64,000 nt of DNA from Nocardioides dokdonensis FR1436. Its GTDB lineage: Bacteria; Actinomycetota; Actinomycetes; Propionibacteriales; Nocardioidaceae. A program made the translations under genes and the position numbers. Below the pieces are notes generated by a model, which searched no databases, had not been told where the DNA came from, and saw nothing but the letters and a program-made list of their open reading frames with translations. The DNA is taken from contig NZ_CP015079.1 in the NCBI RefSeq assembly GCF_001653335.1, positions 1,736,001-1,800,000 on the forward strand, written 5' to 3'. Below, in pieces: positions 54,506 to 63,662 of this stretch (the stretch's first letter is position 1; each line of letters starts with the position of its first letter).

Positions 54506-55420
54506 GTGCCGGCGTACGTCGACACGACCCCGGCGCAGCGGGTCGCGGAGGTCGGAGTGCTGCTGCGGGGGACCGCGGCGGTGACCGGGTGGGGGGCCCT
54601 GACGTGGCGCGGAGCCCGCTGGTTCGACGGCCTCACGGTCGACGGGACGCCGCTCCCGGTCCCGGTCGTCGCCCCGACCCGGCGACTGCGCCCGCAGCCC
54701 TGCCTCGAGCTGCACGAGGAGCGGCTCCCCGCCACCGACGTCGAGTGCCGCGACGGGCTGCGCGTGACGACCGCGCTCCGGTCGGTGGTCTCGGTGCTGC
54801 GGCACGCGGGCGACCTCGACGCCGCGGTCTCGGCGCTGGAGATGGCCTACTGCAACGACCTCGTCTCGCCCGACGAGGTGGCCGGGTGGCTGGCGGCGCA
54901 CCCCGGCGTCCCGGGAGTCGTGCAGGCCCGTGCCGCGCTCGACCTGGCTGACCAGAACAGCTGGTCACCGATGGAGTGGACGCTGCGGCGGCTGTGGACC
55001 GAGCGGTTCGGGTCGGCGCGCTTGCTGACCAACCGCCCGGTCTTCGACCACAGCGGTCGGCACGTCGCCACCCCGGACGTCATCGACGCCGACACCGGGG
55101 TGTCGGGCGAGTACGACGGCGTGGCCCACCACGGTGGTGCCCGCAGGGCCAAGGACCTGCGCCGCGAGGCGGACCTGCGCCGGGTCGGTGTGGAGCCGGT
55201 GGTGATGGTCGCCGCCGATGCGCACCGACGGACCGCGTTCTGGGCCCGCCTCGAGGACGCCTACGCGCGGGCGCGACGTACGAGCGCCAGCGATCGGGCC
55301 TGGACCCTCGAGCCGCCGCACTGGTGGCGCAGCACCCACACCGTCGACCTGCGCCGCTCCCTGGAGGGCACGGAGCGCGAGGTGTGGCTGGGCGGACGGT
55401 CGGCCCGCCCGTCGTCCTGA
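54506..55420 (+). CDS. AbiEi-like winged-helix and PD-(D/E)XK/DUF559-type nuclease-like protein
   Basis: The 304-residue protein has an N-terminal part like the AbiEi antitoxin domain (RGLYVPAYVDTTPAQRVAEVGVLL; the first residues lie upstream of the annotated start) and a C-terminal DUF559/Vsr-like nuclease fold. The candidate catalytic residues are E157 (SPMEWTLRRLW), D191 (ATPDVID) and E202/D204 in GVSGEYDGVAHH. The frame is open without a start back to 54407, inside the left hairpin, so GTG 54506 is provisional and the N-terminus may be truncated. The stop codon lies inside the right hairpin. Such genes are common single copies in actinobacteria; function unproven. Confidence 0.6.
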   Translation: MPAYVDTTPAQRVAEVGVLLRGTAAVTGWGALTWRGARWFDGLTVDGTPLPVPVVAPTRRLRPQPCLELHEERLPATDVECRDGLRVTTALRSVVSVLRHAGDLDAAVSALEMAYCNDLVSPDEVAGWLAAHPGVPGVVQARAALDLADQNSWSPMEWTLRRLWTERFGSARLLTNRPVFDHSGRHVATPDVIDADTGVSGEYDGVAHHGGARRAKDLRREADLRRVGVEPVVMVAADAHRRTAFWARLEDAYARARRTSASDRAWTLEPPHWWRSTHTVDLRRSLEGTEREVWLGGRSARPSS

Positions 55421-55464
55421 CGATCGTGACGCCGGCACGGCGTGTCGCGGTGCGGAACGTCAGG
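55416..55464. repeat. 49-nt hairpin, right member of an inverted pair
   Basis: This is the reverse-oriented relative of 54402-54450 and has the same length. It supplies the TGA stop of the nuclease-like gene (55418-55420) and lies 4 nt before the 3' end of pit, so it can serve as terminator for both convergent genes. Confidence 0.85.
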
Positions 55465-55468
55465 ACGA

Positions 55469-56470
55469 TCAGGGCAGCTGGAAGACGTAGCGGCAGATCC
55501 AGTAGAGCGAGGCCGCCATCAGGCCGGCGGCGGGGAAGGTGAGGACCCAGGCGGCGACGATGGAGCGGGCCACACCCCAGCGCACGGCGGAGAACCGCTT
55601 GGTGGCGCCGGCGCCCATCACCGCGGAGGTGATGGTGTGGGTGGTGGAGATCGGGGCCTCGAAGACGAACGCGGTCGTGTAGAGCACGCCCGCGGCGACG
55701 GTCTCGGAGGCGAAGCCGCGCGCAGGGTCGAGGGCGATGATGCGGCGGCCCAGGGTGCGCATGATCCGCCAGCCGCCGGCCCAGGTGCCGGCCGAGATGG
55801 CGGCGGCCGCGGCCAGGATCACCCAGACGGGCAGGCCGTCGTCGGCGGCGTAGTACCCACCGGTGACCAGGGCCAGGAAGATCACGCCCATCGTCTTCTG
55901 CGCGTCCTGCAGACCGTGGCCCAGGGCCATGGCGGCCGCGGAGAGGGTCTGGGCGATGCGGAAGCCGCGCTGGGTGCGGTGCGGGTTGCGGCGCCGGAAG
56001 ATCCACATGATGGCGACCATCAGCACGAAGGCGGCGGCGAAGCCGAACAGCGGCGAGGCGACCATCGGCAGCAGGATCTTGTCGACGATGACGTCCCACT
56101 TCACCGCCGACCCCGACGCGATCGCGGCGCCGACGAGGCCACCGATCAGCGCGTGCGAGGAGGAGGAGGGCAGGCCGTAGTACCAGGTCAGCAGGTTCCA
56201 GGCGATCGCGCCGAGCAGGCCGGCCATCACGATGACCAGCCCGTGCGTGCCGGCGGCGGGGGAGATCACCGAGCCGACGGTGTTGGCGACCTCCTGGCCC
56301 AGGAAGGCGCCGATGAAGTTCATGACGGCCGCCATCGCCAGCGCCACCCGCGGCGTGAGCGCCCGGGTGGAGACCGAGGTCGCGATGGCGTTGGCTGCGT
56401 CGTGGAAACCGTTGGTGTAGTCGAACACCAGGGCCACCACGACGACCGCGATGACGATCGCGAGAGTCAA
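55469..56470 (-). CDS. pit: low-affinity inorganic phosphate transporter (PiT family)
   Basis: The 333-residue permease takes up metal-phosphate with protons and has about ten hydrophobic segments. The duplicated PiT signatures are visible: FDYTNGFHDAANAIATSVST at the start and FEAPISTTHTITSAVMGAG in the second half. It starts at TTG 56470; AAGGAG in the end of the upstream gene, 7 nt before the TTG, supports this rare start codon. The upstream DUF47 gene ends 1 nt before it, so they form an operon. Confidence 0.92.
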   Translation of the reverse strand: MTLAIVIAVVVVALVFDYTNGFHDAANAIATSVSTRALTPRVALAMAAVMNFIGAFLGQEVANTVGSVISPAAGTHGLVIVMAGLLGAIAWNLLTWYYGLPSSSSHALIGGLVGAAIASGSAVKWDVIVDKILLPMVASPLFGFAAAFVLMVAIMWIFRRRNPHRTQRGFRIAQTLSAAAMALGHGLQDAQKTMGVIFLALVTGGYYAADDGLPVWVILAAAAAISAGTWAGGWRIMRTLGRRIIALDPARGFASETVAAGVLYTTAFVFEAPISTTHTITSAVMGAGATKRFSAVRWGVARSIVAAWVLTFPAAGLMAASLYWICRYVFQLP

Positions 56471-56471
56471 C

Positions 56472-57089
56472 TCAGGACTCCTTGACCGCGATCTGCTCGA
56501 CGATGTTCGCGACCTTCTCGAACGCGTCGATGGAGCCCTCGAGCGCCTCGGCGATGTCCTTGAGCTTCAGGACCTCCATCGCCTTGAACTCGCCCGAGAA
56601 GAGGTTGGCGATGATCCGGCGGTGGTTGCGGTCGCCGGCGTTCTCGAGGCGGTTGATCTCGATCCAGTACTCGCCCAGCGACTGCATGGAGCGCAGCCGC
56701 GGCATCACCGCGGCGGTGAGCTCGGCGCAGCGCTGCAGCAGCTCGACCTGGTCGAGCAGGGCCGCGGGCAGCATCTTGGGCTCGTAGAGCAGCACCATGT
56801 CGACGACCTCGTCCATCATGTCCATCACGTCGTCGAGCCCGGAGGCCAACGAGTAGATGTCCTCGCGGTCGAACGGCGTGACGAAGGTGCTGTTGACCAG
56901 CTTGACGATGGCGTGCGTCGTCTCGTCGGCCTGGTGCTCGGCGTCACGCATGCGCTGCGCGATGGCCTCCTCGTCGGCGCCCTCCGCGAGCATCTCGGCG
57001 AGCAGCCCGGCACCGACGACGAGGTGCTGGGCGGCTTGGGTGAACTGGTCGTAGAACGTGGTCTCGACCGGACGGAAACGCAGTCCCAC
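56472..57089 (-). CDS. DUF47/PhoU-like Pit accessory protein
   Basis: The 205-residue all-helical protein belongs to the DUF47 family (PhoU-like), which is normally encoded next to pit genes and regulates their activity. Family features are the start RPVETTFYDQFTQAAQHLV, RMRDAEHQADETTHAIVKLVNSTFVTPFDREDIYSLASGLDDVMDM (acidic-His metal-binding segment) and the later ENAGDRNHRR. The GTG at 57089 has AGGAG 7 nt upstream. It is the first gene of the pit operon. Confidence 0.88.
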   Translation of the reverse strand: MGLRFRPVETTFYDQFTQAAQHLVVGAGLLAEMLAEGADEEAIAQRMRDAEHQADETTHAIVKLVNSTFVTPFDREDIYSLASGLDDVMDMMDEVVDMVLLYEPKMLPAALLDQVELLQRCAELTAAVMPRLRSMQSLGEYWIEINRLENAGDRNHRRIIANLFSGEFKAMEVLKLKDIAEALEGSIDAFEKVANIVEQIAVKES

Positions 57090-57167
57090 GGGTGATCTCC
57101 TGCTGAGGCGACGAGCTGGGCCGCGGAACAGACTAGGGCCCTGGCGTCCCGGTGACGAATGAGCGAC

Positions 57168-57195
57168 CGGGAGGTGTGGCGCAGACGACCTCCGG
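57168..57195 (-). terminator. hairpin behind ppk
   Basis: GGAGGT and ACCTCC pair around about 12 nt, 11-37 nt beyond the ppk stop codon. The stem is short, so confidence is modest. Confidence 0.4.
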
Positions 57196-57205
57196 GTGAA
57201 CGCGC

Positions 57206-59416
57206 TCAGCCGGCGGCGATGGTGTGCCGGCGCCTGCGCTGACGCTCGATCAGCGCCTCCTGCAGGTGTACGCCGCCGCCGTTGCGCGTCCAGTACCCGT
57301 CGCTGCCGAGCTCCCACGCCTGGGTGTCGGGGTCGAAGGCCAGGTCGAGCAGCTCGCGGACCAGCTCGATGCACGCGGGGTCGGGCAGGCGCACCAGCAC
57401 CTCGACGCGCCGGTCCAGGTTGCGGTGCATCAGGTCGGCCGAGCCGATCCAGGCGACCGGGTCGCCGCCGTTCTCGAACCAGAACACCCGGCTGTGCTCG
57501 AGGAACCTGCCCAGCACCGAGCGCACGGTGATGTGCTCGGAGAGCCCGGGCACCCCCGGGCGCAGCGCGCAGGTGCCGCGCACCAGCATCTCGACCGGCA
57601 CCCCGGCCTGGCTGGCCAGGTAGAGCGCGTCGATGACGCCCTCGTCGACCACCGAGTTGGCCTTGATCCGGATCCGGGCGGGGCGGCCGGCACGGTGGTG
57701 GCCGATCTCGCGGTGCACCTGCTCGACCAGCCCGGGCCGCACGGCGTCCGGGGCGACCAGCAGCTCGTCGTACGAGGCGTTGCGCGACCAGCCGGAGAGG
57801 TTGTTGAACAGGTGCGCGACGTCCTCGCCGATCTTCTCGTCGGTGGTGATCAGGCCCAGGTCCTCGTAGGTGCGCGAGGTCTTGGGGTTGTAGTTGCCGG
57901 TGCCGATGTGGGTGTAGCGGCGGATGCCGCCCTGGCCCTCGCCCTCGTCGCGCACGACCATGGACAGCTTGCAGTGGGTCTTGAGCCCCACGAGCCCGTA
58001 GACGACGTGGCAGCCGGCCTGCTCGAGCTTGCGGGCCCAGCGGATGTTGGCCTGCTCGTCGAAGCGGGCCTTGATCTCGACGATCACCAGCACCTGCTTG
58101 CCGGCCTCGGCGGCGTCGATCAGGGCGTCGATGATGGGGGAGTCGCCGGAGGTCCGGTAGAGCGTCTGCTTGATGGCGAGCACGTGCGGGTCGGCGGCGG
58201 CCTGCTCGATGAAGCGCTGCACCGAGGTCGCGAACGAGTCGTAGGGGTGGTGCAGCAGCACGTCGTGGCGGCGCGCGGCCTTGAAGACGTCGACGGGGGC
58301 GGCCGACTCGACCTCGGCGAGCAGCTTGTGGGTGGTGGGCACGAACGCGGGGTACTTCAGCTCCTCGCGCCCGATGTCGGCCAGCCCGTGCAGCCCGCGC
58401 AGGTCCAGCGGACCGGGCAGGTGGAAGACCTCGTCGCGCGTCACGCCGAGCTCCTCCATCAGCAGCTCCAGCACCGTGGGCGCGATGGACTCCTCCACCT
58501 CGAGTCGCACCGGCGGCCCGAAGCGGCGGCGCAGCAGCTCCTTCTCGAGCGCGGCGAGCAGGTTCTCGGCGTCGTCCTCCTCGACCTCGAGGTCCTCGTT
58601 GCGGGTGACCCGGAAGCTGTGCACCTCGAGCACCTCCATGCCGGGGAACAGCTTCTTGAGGTGCTCGCGGATGACGTCCTCGAGCGGCACGAAGCGGTGG
58701 TTGCCCAGCGGCACGAACCGGCTGAAGCTCGGCGGCACCTTGACCCGCGCGAAGTGCTCCTTGCCGGTCTTGGGGTTGCGCACCATCACCGCGAGGTTGA
58801 GCGAGAGCCCGGAGATGTAGGGGAAGGGGTGCGCGGGGTCGACGGCGAGCGGGGTGAGGACCGGGAAGATCCGGTCCTTGAACATCCGCTTGCACTGCTT
58901 CTGCTCGTCGCGGTCCAGGTCGTCCCAGCGCACCAGCTCGACGCCCTCCTCGGCCAGGGCGGGCACGATCTCGTCGCGGAACAGCGCCGCCTGGCGCTCG
59001 CTGAGGTCGCGCGCGGTCGTCCAGATCCGCTCCAAGACCTCGCGCGGCATCAGCCCGGAGGCGGCCCGGACCGCCAGGCCGGTCGCGATGCGCCGCTTGA
59101 GACCGGCGACGCGGACCATGAAGAACTCGTCGAGGTTGCTGGTGAAGATCGCCAGGAAGCGCACCCGCTCCAGCAGCGGCAGGTCGCGGTCCTCGGCCAG
59201 CTCGAGCACCCGCTGGTTGAAGTGCAGCCACGACAGCTCACGGTCCAGGAACCGGTCGTCGTGGGCCTGCACCGCGGCCAGCGCCTCCTCGTCCGGCACG
59301 TACGGCGCCTCGTCGTCCCCGGGCCCCACGAGGCCCTCGAGCTCCTCGAGGGCGGTGGGGTCCTCGGCCACGTCGGGCGCGTCGACGGCGGCGGTGTCGG
59401 GAGGAACGGCAGGCAT
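57206..59416 (-). CDS. ppk: polyphosphate kinase 1
   Basis: Ppk1 reversibly polymerises the terminal phosphate of ATP into polyphosphate. The N-terminal domain starts with [19 protein letters not shown], preceded by about 50 acidic residues. The catalytic region contains the phosphorylated His in [20 protein letters not shown] and a second active-site His region VHREIGHH. Further family segments are [24 protein letters not shown] sequence and [17 protein letters not shown]. The length of 736 residues is normal. Together with pst and pit it links phosphate uptake to storage in this region. Confidence 0.94.
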   Translation of the reverse strand: MPAVPPDTAAVDAPDVAEDPTALEELEGLVGPGDDEAPYVPDEEALAAVQAHDDRFLDRELSWLHFNQRVLELAEDRDLPLLERVRFLAIFTSNLDEFFMVRVAGLKRRIATGLAVRAASGLMPREVLERIWTTARDLSERQAALFRDEIVPALAEEGVELVRWDDLDRDEQKQCKRMFKDRIFPVLTPLAVDPAHPFPYISGLSLNLAVMVRNPKTGKEHFARVKVPPSFSRFVPLGNHRFVPLEDVIREHLKKLFPGMEVLEVHSFRVTRNEDLEVEEDDAENLLAALEKELLRRRFGPPVRLEVEESIAPTVLELLMEELGVTRDEVFHLPGPLDLRGLHGLADIGREELKYPAFVPTTHKLLAEVESAAPVDVFKAARRHDVLLHHPYDSFATSVQRFIEQAAADPHVLAIKQTLYRTSGDSPIIDALIDAAEAGKQVLVIVEIKARFDEQANIRWARKLEQAGCHVVYGLVGLKTHCKLSMVVRDEGEGQGGIRRYTHIGTGNYNPKTSRTYEDLGLITTDEKIGEDVAHLFNNLSGWSRNASYDELLVAPDAVRPGLVEQVHREIGHHRAGRPARIRIKANSVVDEGVIDALYLASQAGVPVEMLVRGTCALRPGVPGLSEHITVRSVLGRFLEHSRVFWFENGGDPVAWIGSADLMHRNLDRRVEVLVRLPDPACIELVRELLDLAFDPDTQAWELGSDGYWTRNGGGVHLQEALIERQRRRRHTIAAG

Positions 59417-59477
59417 GGGGCCAGTGTGGCACCGCCAGGTGAACGCAGAGGGCCGGACAGGGGACCGGACGGGGCGC

Positions 59478-59483
59478 TAGTTT
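59478..59483 (+). promoter_or_regulatory. -10 element for leaderless esterase gene
   Basis: TAGTTT lies 7 nt before the GTG at 59491. Confidence 0.6.
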
Positions 59484-59490
59484 GGAGGCC

Positions 59491-60543
59491 GTGACCTTCT
59501 CCCGTGTCCGCCACGTCGTCGAGCGGTCGGCCCTGCGTGGCCTGACCGGCCTGCCCGGGGTGGTGCAGCGCCGGGTCGGGCGGCCGGTGGTGCGCGACAC
59601 CCAGACCCTCGCCGACGACGTACGCCTGATGCTGGCGCTGCAGCGCCTGGCCCGTGAACCGGCGGTCGAGACGCTGCCCGTGGCGCAGGGCCGGCGCGAG
59701 CTGAACCGCCAGACCGCCCTCGTCGCCGGCGACGACCAGGTCGCCGAGGAGCACGACCTGCGGGTCGGCGACCTGGCGGCGCGGCTCTACGTGCCGCAGG
59801 CCTGCCAGGGCCCGGGCGCCCACCCGCTGCTGCTGTTCTTCCACGGCGGCGGGTTCGTGTACGGCGACCTGGCCAGCCACGACGCGCCGTGCCGGCTGCT
59901 GGCGCAGGAGGCCGGCGTGCGGGTGCTGTCCGTGGACTACCGCCTGGCGCCCGAGCACCGCTTCCCGGCCGCCCACGACGACGCGCTGGCGGCGTACCGC
60001 TGGCTGCTCGAGCACGCCGACGAGGTCGGCGCCGACACCGCGCGGCTGGCGGTCGGTGGGGATTCCGCCGGCGGCAACCTGGCCGCGGCCACCGCGCTGG
60101 CGGCCGCCGAGGAGGGGCTGCCGCTGGCGCTGCAGCTGCTGGTCTACCCCGGCACCGACGCACTGCGCGACACCGAGAGCCTGCGGCTCTTCGGCGACGG
60201 CTTCTACCTGACCCAGGGCTTCATCGACCTCGCGGCCGACGCCTACTACCCGCAGCTGTCGGAGGAGGAGCGCCGCGACCCGCGGATCTCACCCGTCTAC
60301 GCCGACCTCGCTCCCGCGGTCGCGGCGCGGCTGGCCCCGGTGTTCCTGTGCACCGCCGGGTTCGACCCGCTGCGCGACGAGGGCGAGGCGTACGCCCGCC
60401 GGCTCGAGGAGGCGGGGGTGGCGGTCGAGCTGCGCCGCTTCGAGGACCAGATCCACGGGTTCCTCAACATGACCGGCGCGGTCCGCTCGTCGCGGGCCGC
60501 GGTGGTCGAGGTCGCGCACCGGCTCAGCGCGGGTCTGGCCTGA
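59491..60543 (+). CDS. alpha/beta hydrolase of the hormone-sensitive-lipase family
   Basis: The 350-residue esterase/lipase has the HSL oxyanion motif FFHGGGFVYGD near residue 113 and the nucleophile elbow VGGDSAGGNLAAA near residue 189. The acid is in AGFDPLRDEGEAYARRL and the catalytic His in DQIHGFLNM. No signal peptide is seen, so it is cytoplasmic. The start is set at GTG 59491 on the leaderless pattern, rather than at TTG 59482. Its 3' end overlaps the convergent coiled-coil gene by 20 nt. Confidence 0.87.
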   Translation: MTFSRVRHVVERSALRGLTGLPGVVQRRVGRPVVRDTQTLADDVRLMLALQRLAREPAVETLPVAQGRRELNRQTALVAGDDQVAEEHDLRVGDLAARLYVPQACQGPGAHPLLLFFHGGGFVYGDLASHDAPCRLLAQEAGVRVLSVDYRLAPEHRFPAAHDDALAAYRWLLEHADEVGADTARLAVGGDSAGGNLAAATALAAAEEGLPLALQLLVYPGTDALRDTESLRLFGDGFYLTQGFIDLAADAYYPQLSEEERRDPRISPVYADLAPAVAARLAPVFLCTAGFDPLRDEGEAYARRLEEAGVAVELRRFEDQIHGFLNMTGAVRSSRAAVVEVAHRLSAGLA

Positions 60544-63274
60544 TCTCTCCGGCCTGGAGACCCGGGCGCCAGGTCCGCAGCGCGGCCAGGAACTCCTCGG
60601 CGTCGACCAGGTCGGCGGTCACCGCGACCGGCGGCAGGGTCTTGCGGTGGAAGAGCACCTGCCAGTCCCGTGACCCGGGCTCGCCGACGACTTCGATGTC
60701 GGTGGCCGGGTTGGCCGCGTCGAAGCGGTGGTGGGCGTCGCCGCTGACGATGTCGACCATGCCGGCCTCGTCGATGCTGGCGCGACCGGTCGAGCGCAGC
60801 GAGCGCCACGCCACCAGCACCAGGAGCGCCGTCAGCAGCGCCGCCCCCAGGACGAGGGGGTCGCCCGGGCCGGTGCCCAGCGCGACCCAGACCCCCCAGG
60901 TGGCGGCGACGGCGGCGAGCAGGGCGGCCCCGACCCCGACTGCGCGGCTCCCGGTGCGGGGACGCGGGGCCGAGGTGTGGCCCGACCGGCCGGAGGCGGG
61001 TCGCTCCCGGACCGACGTCCGCTCGTCGGCCAGCTCCACGGCGAGCGCCGCGGCGCGCTCCTCGGCGACCAGCCGCTCGGCCATGGCGGTCTCGACGAGC
61101 TCGGCGTGGTGGCGCACCGAGGCCTCGACGGCCTGGCGGTCCACCGAGCGGGCGGCAACGGCCTGCTCCGCCTCGGCCCGGGCGGCGATCGCCTCGGCGG
61201 CGGCCCGCTCGGCGTCCTCGCGGGCGCCGACCGCGACCCGCAGCAGCTCGTCGTGCTCGCGCGCGGCCGCGGCCATCTGCTCGAGGACGTCGATGGTGCG
61301 CTGCTCGGCCTCGTTGCGCTCGCGGGCCGCCTGGGCGGCCAGCTCGGCGTGCCGCTGGGCGTCGGCCTCGGCGACGGCCCGTGCCTCGGCGGCCTCCTGG
61401 GCGGCCTGCTCCGCGGCGGTGCGGGCCTCGTGCGCCTCGTGGGCGAGCCGGGCGTGCTCGCCGGCCACGGCGTCGGCCTGGGCGCGGGCCTCGTGCGCCT
61501 CGCGGGCGGAGTCGGCGTGCGCGCGGGTCTCGTCCCGCGCCTGTGCCAGCGCGGTGGCGGCCTGCTCGGCGGCGGCACCCTGCGCGGCGGCGGCTTCGTG
61601 GGCGGCGGTGGCGGAGTCCTGCGCCTCGCTCAGGCGTACGGCGGCCGCCTCGGCCGCCGCCTCGGCGCCGGTGCGCCCCTGGTGCGCCTCCTCGGCGAGC
61701 CGGGCGTGCTCGGCCGCGGCGTCGTCGGCGACCCGGCGGGCCTCGGCGGACTCCTGGGCGGCGGCCTCGGCCGCGGCCCGCGCCTCGTGCGCCTGGGTGG
61801 CGAGCTCCGCGTGGGTGCGGGCCTGCTCGTCGGCCTCGCGGCGGGCCTGGTGGGCGGTCTCGGCCTCGACGGCGGCCGCGGCGGCCGCCTCGTGCGCGTG
61901 CTGCTCGGCCTGGGCGGCCTGGGCAGCGCCCTGGGCCTGCTCGTGGGCGGTGGTCTCGGCGCCCTGGCGCGCGGTCTGCGCGGCGAAGGCGGCGGCGGAC
62001 GCGGTCAGCGCGGCCTCGTCGGCGGAGGTGCGGGCGGTGTGCGCCTCCTGCGCGAGCCGGGCGTGCTCGGCGGCGGCCTCGTCGGCGGCGGCGCGGGCGG
62101 CGGCGTGCTCGGCGGCCACCCGGTCGGCCTCCTCGCGGGCGGCGGCCTGGGCGGCGGCGGTCTCCTCGGCGGCGGTGCGGGCCGTCGCGGCGGTGGTGGC
62201 CGCCTCGTGCGCCTCGCGGGCGGCGGCCTCGGCGCGCTCGCGCTCGGCGAGGGCCTCGTCGGCCAGCCCGGCCTGGACGCGTCCGGCCTCCTCGGCCTCG
62301 AGCCGCGCGGCCCGGGCCTGCTCGGCCTCCTCGGCGCGCTCGCGGGCGGCCTCCTCGGCGGCGGTGCGGGCCTCGTGGGCGAGCCGGGCCAGGTGCGCCT
62401 GCTCGGCGGCCGCCTCCTCGGCCCGGGTGCGTGCCTGTGCGTGCTCGGCGGCGGCCCGGTCGGCCTCCTCGCGGGCGGCGGCCTGCTCGGCGGCGGCCTC
62501 CTCGGCCGCGGTGCGCGCCTCGGCGGCGGCGCCGGCCCGCTCCTCGGCCTCGCGGGCGGCGTGCTCGGCGTTCTCGCGGTCGGAGTGCGCGTGCGTGGCG
62601 GCGTCGCCGTGCGCGGTGGCGATCTCCTCAGCCGTGCGCCGCGCGGCCATGGCCTCCTCGGCGGCCTGCGCGGCCGCCGTGGCGGCGCTCGACGCCTCCT
62701 GCTGGGCCGCCAGCGCCTCCGCTGCCGCCTCGGCCTGGACGCGGGCGGCCTCCTCGGCCTCGGCGCGCCGCTCGGCGGCCTGCCGTGCGGTCTCCTCGGC
62801 CTCACCACGCAGCCGGGCCTGCTCCTCGGCGTCGTGGGTCGCCTCGAGGGCGGCCCGCTCGGCGGCCGCACGCGCGTCGGCGCGCTCCTGCGCCGACTCC
62901 TCGGCGCGCGCCCGGGCCTCCTCGGCGGCCCGGGCCGCCTCCTCGGCGGCCGAGCGGGCGGCGTACGCCTCCTGGGCGGCGGTGGCGTGCTCGGCCGCGG
63001 CCCGGTCGGCCTCGGCGCGCGCCCGCAGCGCGTCGCGGGCGGCCTCCTCGGCGGCGAGCCGCTCGGCGGCCTGCTCGACGGCCGCCTGCTCCGCGGAGTG
63101 GCGCAGCGAGACGGCCCGGTCGGCGGCGGCGGTCTGGGTGGCGACGCGCTGCTCGAGCTCCTCGAGCGTGGGCGCGGGCGGCTGGTCGGCCTGCTGGTCG
63201 GTCTCGACGGTGGTCGTGGCGGAGCGACGCAGCCAGCGGCGGGGCTCGGGCGGGGGCTGACCGGGAGTGCTCAT
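60524..63274 (-). CDS. giant Ala/Glu/Arg coiled-coil protein with two C-terminal membrane helices
   Basis: The 916-residue protein starts with a Pro-rich and charged segment (about 40 residues). It is then an almost unbroken coiled coil to about residue 740, with heptad repeats such as ARTAAEEAA, AAEHARLA and REEADRAAAEHA. At least twice a 49-residue block (28+21) is repeated. A linker follows, then two hydrophobic helices (about 778-820) and a C-terminal domain of about 90 residues (VDIVSGDAHHRFDAANPATDIEVV and onward) that looks PH-like. The C-terminal part is probably cytoplasmic. A structural or polarity role is inferred from shape; it is not an FilP/Scy call. Confidence 0.75.
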   Translation of the reverse strand: MSTPGQPPPEPRRWLRRSATTTVETDQQADQPPAPTLEELEQRVATQTAAADRAVSLRHSAEQAAVEQAAERLAAEEAARDALRARAEADRAAAEHATAAQEAYAARSAAEEAARAAEEARARAEESAQERADARAAAERAALEATHDAEEQARLRGEAEETARQAAERRAEAEEAARVQAEAAAEALAAQQEASSAATAAAQAAEEAMAARRTAEEIATAHGDAATHAHSDRENAEHAAREAEERAGAAAEARTAAEEAAAEQAAAREEADRAAAEHAQARTRAEEAAAEQAHLARLAHEARTAAEEAARERAEEAEQARAARLEAEEAGRVQAGLADEALAERERAEAAAREAHEAATTAATARTAAEETAAAQAAAREEADRVAAEHAAARAAADEAAAEHARLAQEAHTARTSADEAALTASAAAFAAQTARQGAETTAHEQAQGAAQAAQAEQHAHEAAAAAAVEAETAHQARREADEQARTHAELATQAHEARAAAEAAAQESAEARRVADDAAAEHARLAEEAHQGRTGAEAAAEAAAVRLSEAQDSATAAHEAAAAQGAAAEQAATALAQARDETRAHADSAREAHEARAQADAVAGEHARLAHEAHEARTAAEQAAQEAAEARAVAEADAQRHAELAAQAARERNEAEQRTIDVLEQMAAAAREHDELLRVAVGAREDAERAAAEAIAARAEAEQAVAARSVDRQAVEASVRHHAELVETAMAERLVAEERAAALAVELADERTSVRERPASGRSGHTSAPRPRTGSRAVGVGAALLAAVAATWGVWVALGTGPGDPLVLGAALLTALLVLVAWRSLRSTGRASIDEAGMVDIVSGDAHHRFDAANPATDIEVVGEPGSRDWQVLFHRKTLPPVAVTADLVDAEEFLAALRTWRPGLQAGEIRPDPR

Positions 63275-63280
63275 GATGGG

Positions 63281-63640
63281 CTAGTACACCAGCGCCTGGA
63301 CGTCGTCGCCGAGGATCTCCTCGGCGAACACCGCCGCGCCGGCCATCCGCACGCCCGGCGCCAGGTCCTGCTCGGTGATCCCGCGTCGTGCGGCGCACTG
63401 CGTGCACACCGTCACCCGCCCGGCTGCCAGCACCACCTCGAGCAGCTGGGCCACGGGGGTCGCGTGCTGCAGCCCGAGGTCCGGCCCGCCGGTGGCAGCG
63501 CCGTACGCCGCGGCGTCACCGGTCAGCCACAGCGAGACGTCCGCGCCGGCCGCGGTGGCCGCCGCGGCGACCGTGAAGGCCTGGTTGGACCGCTCCGGGT
63601 CGCCAGCGGCACAGGTGACCTTGATGACGAGGGGGCGCAT
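63281..63640 (-). CDS. DsrE-family protein
   Basis: The 119-residue protein has the DsrE/DsrF-like fold (LVIKVTCAAGDPERSNQAFTVAAAATAAGADVSLWL). It keeps a Cys pair in VTVCTQCAARRGI where the family's sulfur-accepting Cys lies. It may handle persulfide sulfur, but the partner proteins are not in the window. ATG 63640 is leaderless, with a -10 element overlapping that of the nitrobindin-like gene. Confidence 0.82.
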   Translation of the reverse strand: MRPLVIKVTCAAGDPERSNQAFTVAAAATAAGADVSLWLTGDAAAYGAATGGPDLGLQHATPVAQLLEVVLAAGRVTVCTQCAARRGITEQDLAPGVRMAGAAVFAEEILGDDVQALVY

Positions 63641-63646
63641 GGGAGC

Positions 63647-63652
63647 AGCCTA
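63647..63652 (-). promoter_or_regulatory. -10 element of the DsrE-family gene
   Basis: Minus-strand TAGGCT lies 6 nt before the ATG at 63640. It shares two bases (63651-63652) with the -10 element of the divergent gene. Confidence 0.6.
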
Positions 63653-63656
63653 TGGT
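63651..63656 (+). promoter_or_regulatory. -10 element of the nitrobindin-like gene
   Basis: TATGGT lies 6 nt before the GTG at 63663. Confidence 0.6.
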
Positions 63657-63662
63657 GGAGGG

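Noticed and set aside
54402..55464. Insertion sequence
   Set aside because: No transposase domain or DDE motif is present and no target-site duplication can be seen outside the two hairpins. It was kept as a hairpin-framed gene of unknown nature.
60560..63260. A very long plus-strand open frame (about 1120 codons) opposite the coiled-coil gene
   Set aside because: It mirrors the Ala/Glu/Arg repeats of the minus-strand gene and reads as Ala/Ser/Cys-rich low complexity with no start signal. The minus-strand frame has coherent heptads, membrane helices and a globular tail.
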